Part shown: piece by piece, positions 60,111-64,000 of the stretch | How the letters are laid out: each line of letters begins with the position of its first letter | Position numbering within the stretch: the first letter of the stretch is position 1 | NCBI GenBank assembly: GCA_028023455.1 | Contig: JAQFVV010012495.1 | Span: forward strand, 4,024,516-4,088,515 | Direction: 5' to 3' | Length of the DNA stretch: 64,000 nt | Source: Epiperipatus broadwayi | Lineage: Eukaryota > Onychophora > Udeonychophora > Euonychophora > Peripatidae | Position numbers and translations under genes: made by a program | The notes under the pieces: generated by a model | Told to the model about the DNA's origin: nothing | The model's database searches: none | Seen by the model: only the letters and a program-made list of their open reading frames with translations

Positions 60111-60292
60111 TTTCCAACTTGATTTTGGTGAGTCGAGCGACAAGACACACTTGTCATCCTCACTCACTTATTTTAAAAATGCAAAGACTGTGATACCAGA
60201 ACAGAACCAGCTAATGCTACCTCCAAAATATCAGACCGGTCTTCCAGGAAAGTCTCCGTGGGAATTGCCAACGGGAACAGGGACTCTTCTAC
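60107..60292 (+). CDS. Probable first exon of an unidentified gene (partial)
   Basis: Downstream of the core promoter, an open frame runs to CTACC followed by GTAAGC at 60293-60298, a good splice donor; reading on would hit a stop at once. The first in-frame ATG (about 60213) gives MLPPKYQTGLPGKSPWELP followed by TGTGTLLP, 27 codons, intron phase 2. An out-of-frame ATG near 60178 makes only a 4-codon uORF. The frame is also open upstream to 60082 without an ATG. Codon use is unlike random AT-rich frames. I do not recognise the protein, and no second exon is identified. Confidence 0.4.
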
Positions 60293-60484
60293 CGTAAGCA
60301 ATAGAACTGAACAATTGTTAAAATCATAATATTAATTAAGAACTTTAAAGATTGATAAGTTAATTTAAATTTTATAAAAAGAACTTTTCTCTGACTTATG
60401 TGTCAACTCAATTGATAATGTGTAATTTTATATATGTTTGCGTTTGATAAAAAAAATCATTTCCATTTATTATTTATTTTTATT

Positions 60485-61645
60485 AATATTTATTGTTTAA
60501 ATTTTAAATGAGGAAATTTAAGGTTGAGTATAGACGTTGCATAGATTCGTTAGCGGTTGATAATGTTGTGGTTTTCACATTCGATTAGAATATATGTCAA
60601 TGATATCACTGCAAGCATTTTACGATGAATGCTAATGGGATTTGTATATTCCCTATGCAAGTGACGTTTATCGATGACTTTGTATTTTGATTGGTTGTGT
60701 TTAATTTGGAATGTTTTTGACCGTGGAATCTGTGCAGCTGATCTGTACTCAACATTTTAAAACAAATTTTATAAAATTCATTTGTGCGAACTTATTTAAA
60801 TGTTAAATTTAAGTCGGGCGTGAATGGCTATATAGATTTGTAAAGTTATATTAGGGGAGGGTAATCTTGGGTTATTTGTGTCGTTGTTGAATTGGGTCAA
60901 TGGATTGGATATATTTGTGTAATTAGTAGATGTAGTATGAGTTTCGCTATGTGCAGAATCGCTGTATACACCGCACCAACCCTTTGCCTATGGATGGAAT
61001 TGTAAGTCGGCAAAAAGGATCGCGGTCCCTTCCTATGGAGTTTTTATTTTATTGTTCTTCTTGCTATACAGACGTCATATTCCTGTATTGGACAAGAGTG
61101 AATGTTTTCTCTAACTATACTGTTCAGATGTCCATTCCTGACAGTATAGTATATTTGTGCTGTTGTATTTTCATGCTACATTGAATACATAAATGTATCA
61201 GATGGATTGATGCCAGTTTGACTGCGAATTTTAGCCTAAGGTTAAATAGGGATAGAATGTTTTATTTTCAGATGTAAATCTATGTAGTCTATTCATACTT
61301 GGCCATCTAAATAAAATATTAAACTCATTGAAATTTATGTAAATGTACAATTAAAGAGTAATCTAAAAATCTAAAAAAATGTTAAACCTATTCCTCGAAT
61401 TTAGAATGATTTTATATGTGCGTAAATAAATATTTTTTATGTGTTAATTTCTGGCAGTGGCTTTTATTCTCTTATATTTAAGATATAAAATTTATAGATT
61501 TTTATCTCTGCGTCTCCGCTGAGCTAGTGACTTGGGCTAACGATCGGAATATTTAAATAAAGTGGAATCTTAACAGCGCATATCTGCCTACTTTATAAAT
61601 TTTTCTAGGCTCAAATGCCTAGATGGCGCCCTGGTAGTTGCAGAT
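60485..61645 (-). repeat. 1.2-kb repeat, copy 2 (block order A-C-D-B)
   Basis: Minus-strand order: A 61645-61310, C about 61310-61190, D about 61000-60810, B about 60800-60485. Blocks match copy 1 at 37.19-38.39 kb in the same relative orientation, but B lies after D rather than between A and C. The 77-codon plus frame at 60951-61184 crosses D and its flank and is not supported as a gene. Confidence 0.7.
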
Positions 61646-62540
61646 ATTGTTTTTGCGGTTAGATTCGATCTTCACTTTCATTTCGATCGTTATAATATAT
61701 ATATATCAAAAATACAACAGCACTACTTTGGATTAAAGTTTTACAACAGCACTACTTTGGATTAAAGTTTTGTTTATGTAACTTCAAATGTTCAAACTAA
61801 CAACACTTGTTGTTCTCTCTTCCAGAGACTTTTTTTGGCAGGTTGATATCTTTTTTGTTGAAAATTTTGCTTTCTCCAAATTTAGCTCATATTTACAGCT
61901 TAAAGATAACTTTTTATCTTATATTTACTCTAAATTTGGTATTATATATTAGAATCCATCTCAAAACAAATTGCATTCAATAATAAAATTAGTCAGCTAA
62001 AGATTTATCTCTTATTTCTCTTCGGAAATTCTCACACCATTATTTCATGATTATTTTGTCTTTTCTTTATAGCTACTGTTAGAACAACATCCCTCTGAAC
62101 TATTTTAATCTCGTTACTCACTTCAATCTTAACACACATATTCTGCTAAATCTTTGTTTTTTGAATCATTCATATATGGAATTCCTTACACAGAAATAAT
62201 TTTCCCAATATTATCACTCACTATTCTTAAAACTATCGTTTTCAGTGAATGATTTTCAATTAAAAAAATTATTTCATTGAAATTACAATTTCTAATTAAT
62301 CTTGCAATTTATAGCTTGGTTGTAATTTCTACATTAATACAAAAATCTGGCAATGATGTTAAGACCTGGTAGTGTCAATTTATATGAATTATGTTTGGGC
62401 TTCTTCAGACTTATTGTTTATATATGAATCTATTAAAAGATTTCATCTTTTATTTTTAAACGTTGATAAGACATATTTTGAAGAAGAAAATACTATTTTC
62501 AAGTACAATATCTTATTCATGTTTATTTCGTAAAATCATT
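61646..62540. other. AT-rich intergenic sequence
   Basis: No gene is supported. A 29-bp tandem duplication (CAACAGCACTACTTTGGATT core) lies at about 61716-61772. Confidence 0.5.
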
Positions 62541-62541
62541 T

Positions 62542-62713
<172 letters not shown>

Positions 62714-62718
62714 TCCTG

Positions 62719-62943
62719 TGTTATGTTGATGATTGTAAAATTTTTAGACATATTTATTCTATTCATGATTGCTTATTGCTTCAGGATGATATTAATAGTT
62801 TTTCTAAATGGTGTGAAAATAATAAAATGATAGTCAATGTGGACAAATGTATTTTACTCTAATAAACCTGAATTTTAAGATTTGAATATTATGTCAATAA
62901 TTTTAAAATAAAATCTATTGATACTGTTAGGGATCTTGGAATT
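62719..62943 (+). pseudogene. Third LINE reverse-transcriptase fragment
   Basis: CYVDDCKIF (YVDD at 62722-62733, the catalytic Asp-Asp block), then LLLQDDINSFSKWCENNKM and NVDKC, and after a frameshift YYVNNFKIKSIDTVRDLGI. These are the standard palm-to-thumb blocks of Jockey/CR1-type LINEs. The left part is replaced by the microsatellite and the right is cut by the 456-bp array at about 62945. Confidence 0.8.
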
Positions 62944-63049
62944 AATAAACAGAGCAAAACTCTCCATACAGTATTGCTACCTGTGCTAAACAGAGTAATC
63001 AATGGATGCCAGAAGGCTTGTGCATAAAATCCCTATCTAATGCCTACTC

Positions 63050-63108
63050 ATCCAATATCCCCAGACTAGTTTCTGGTTTGTGGCCTTCGTCAGTGAGGAG
63101 CTTTGGAT
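63050..63108 (-). ncRNA. Type I hammerhead ribozyme motif, array unit 1
   Basis: Minus strand in order: ATCCAA, AGC, TCCTCA, CTGACGA, stem II region with GG/CC and loop, GAAAC, TAGTC, TGGGGA, TA, TTGGAT. Helix I pairs TCCTCA with TGGGGA (one G-U) and ATCCAA with TTGGAT around an AGC/TA internal loop. Core boxes CTGANGA and GAAA are intact, the triplet is GTC, and helix III is the 2-bp palindrome CTAG, which in known retrozymes favours activity as a dimer. The weak point is stem II, whose base next to the core is A opposite A. Predicted cleavage is 3' of the base at 63064. Confidence 0.75.
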
Positions 63109-63505
63109 CTGAGAGCACTGCATCTAGATCTTAGGATCTAATGCAACCCTCTAGCAACCACCTTTTACCTCTACTTAACTACTAAACCATGAGAATGAAA
63201 TTGAAAACACAAAAAATATTTTCAACCTAAGCTCAATAGCTTAAATAGTCATATGGGTCTGAACTCAGTTCAGCACCCATACATTTTGGTGTCTTTGGCT
63301 CTTTTACAACCATAGCCACCACTATCCTATTAAGCAGGATTGGTGTTAAACCATTAAGCATCACATGATCACATTTCCTATACTAGCACATTAATTGTTG
63401 ATAAACAGAGCAAAACTCTCCATACAGTATTGCCACCTGTGCTAAACAGAGTAATCAATGGATGCCAGAAGGCTTGTGCATAAAATCCCTATCTAATGCC
63501 TACTT

Positions 63506-63564
63506 ATCCAATATCCCCAGACTAGTTTCTGTCTTGTGGCCTTCATCAGTGAGGAGCTTTGGAT
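63506..63564 (-). ncRNA. Type I hammerhead ribozyme motif, array unit 2
   Basis: Same as unit 1, with core CTGATGA. Stem II is weaker (GGC against GAC). Helix I is complete, including ATCCAA/TTGGAT. Confidence 0.7.
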
Positions 63565-63961
63565 CTGAGAGCACTGCATCTAGATCTTAGAATCTAATGC
63601 AACCCTCTAGCAACCACCTTTTACCTCTACTTAACTACTAAACCATGAGAATGAAATTGAAAACACAAAAAATATTTTCAATCTAAGCTGAATAGCTTAA
63701 ATAGTCATATGGGTCTGAACTCAGTTCAGCACCCATACATTTTGGTGTCTTTGGCTCTTTTACAACCATAGCCACCACTATCCTATTAGGCAGGATTGGT
63801 GTTAAACCATTAAGCATCACATGATCACATTTCCTATACTAGCACATTAATTGTTGATAAACAGAGCAAAACTCTCCATACAGTATTGCCACCTGTGCTA
63901 AACAGAGTAATCAATGGATGCCAGAAGGCTTGTGCATAAAATCCCTATCTAATGCCTACTT

Positions 63962-64000
63962 ATCCAATATCCCCAGACTAGTTTCTGTCTTGTGGCCTTC
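63962..64000 (-). ncRNA. Hammerhead motif, array unit 3 (cut by window end)
   Basis: The 3' half is present (GAAAC, TAGTC, TGGGGATATTGGAT, read on the minus strand); the CTGATGA box would lie just past the window edge. Confidence 0.65.

Larger units (their letters stand above)
62945..64000 (-). mobile_element. Tandem 456-bp retrozyme-like array (2.3 units visible)
   Basis: ATAAACAGAG recurs at 62945, 63401 and 63857, exactly 456 bp apart; unit 3 runs off the window. Units 1 and 2 are nearly identical, so the array is young relative to the dispersed copies. A unit has no open frame worth noting. Each carries the hammerhead motif on the minus strand. Tandem units of a few hundred bp with one type I hammerhead each are the definition of retrozymes, and also occur as the pseudo-LTRs of Penelope-like elements. 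Confidence 0.85.

Noticed and set aside
60951-61184. 77-codon plus frame
   Set aside because: It runs through the 1.2-kb repeat and is not preserved in the matching block at 38.15-38.37 kb.

Overview
The window is A+T-rich eukaryotic DNA dominated by decayed mobile elements, with one convincing protein gene. Organism: the interspersed tRNA-derived SINEs, non-LTR retrotransposons, Ty3/gypsy, hAT and Penelope-like elements, TCTA and ATT microsatellites, a TATA + TCAGT initiator and an expanded-family type of secreted leucine-rich-repeat (LRR) protein fit an arthropod, most likely an arachnid (scorpion or spider). That placement is inference from gene and repeat style, not a proven identification. 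Nothing bacterial (operons, Shine-Dalgarno sites, CRISPR) was found.

Layout. 1-13 kb: AT-rich intergenic DNA with a SINE (3.0 kb), a foldback element (3.3-3.9 kb) and an LTR-flanked relic (3.9-8.4 kb). 12.8-13.6 kb: a large hairpin MITE. 13.9-14.4 kb and 16.1-18.7 kb: LINE remnants on opposite strands. 19.1-28 kb: tandem repeats and several long-inverted-repeat elements. 29.7-31.5 kb: a short element with two 400-bp direct repeats. 32.4-33.3 kb: another LINE relic. 34.3-35.9 kb: a head-to-head pair of Penelope-like element (PLE) 3' ends, each with a GIY-YIG endonuclease remnant, a tRNA-like module and a hammerhead-like motif. 37.2-38.4 kb: one copy of a repeat that recurs rearranged at 60.5-61.6 kb. 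41.7-44.8 kb: a broken Ty3/gypsy pol/gag on the minus strand. 46.9-48.9 kb: a hAT transposase relic carrying two later insertions. 51.0-52.45 kb: the intact LRR gene, minus strand. 52.7-53.2 kb: compound TCTA microsatellite. 54.3-57.1 kb: a second hAT relic. 60.08-60.29 kb: a probable promoter and first exon. 62.7-62.94 kb: LINE reverse-transcriptase fragment. 62.95-64.0 kb: tandem 456-bp units.

Main result. A dispersed family (about seven loci, and a tandem 456-bp array at the right edge) carries on its sense strand a type I hammerhead-ribozyme motif: CTGANGA core, GAAAC, a GTC cleavage triplet, and a two-part helix I with an internal loop. This is the architecture known from retrozymes and PLE pseudo-LTRs. 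Two further unrelated sequences (PLE ends at 34-48 kb; a palindrome at 50.7 kb) carry the same core around different stems. At 50.09 kb an inverted second copy begins within 2 nt of the predicted self-cleavage point, which suggests the ribozyme acted on the RNA that was copied into DNA. All ribozyme calls are by eye and need covariance-model and cleavage tests.
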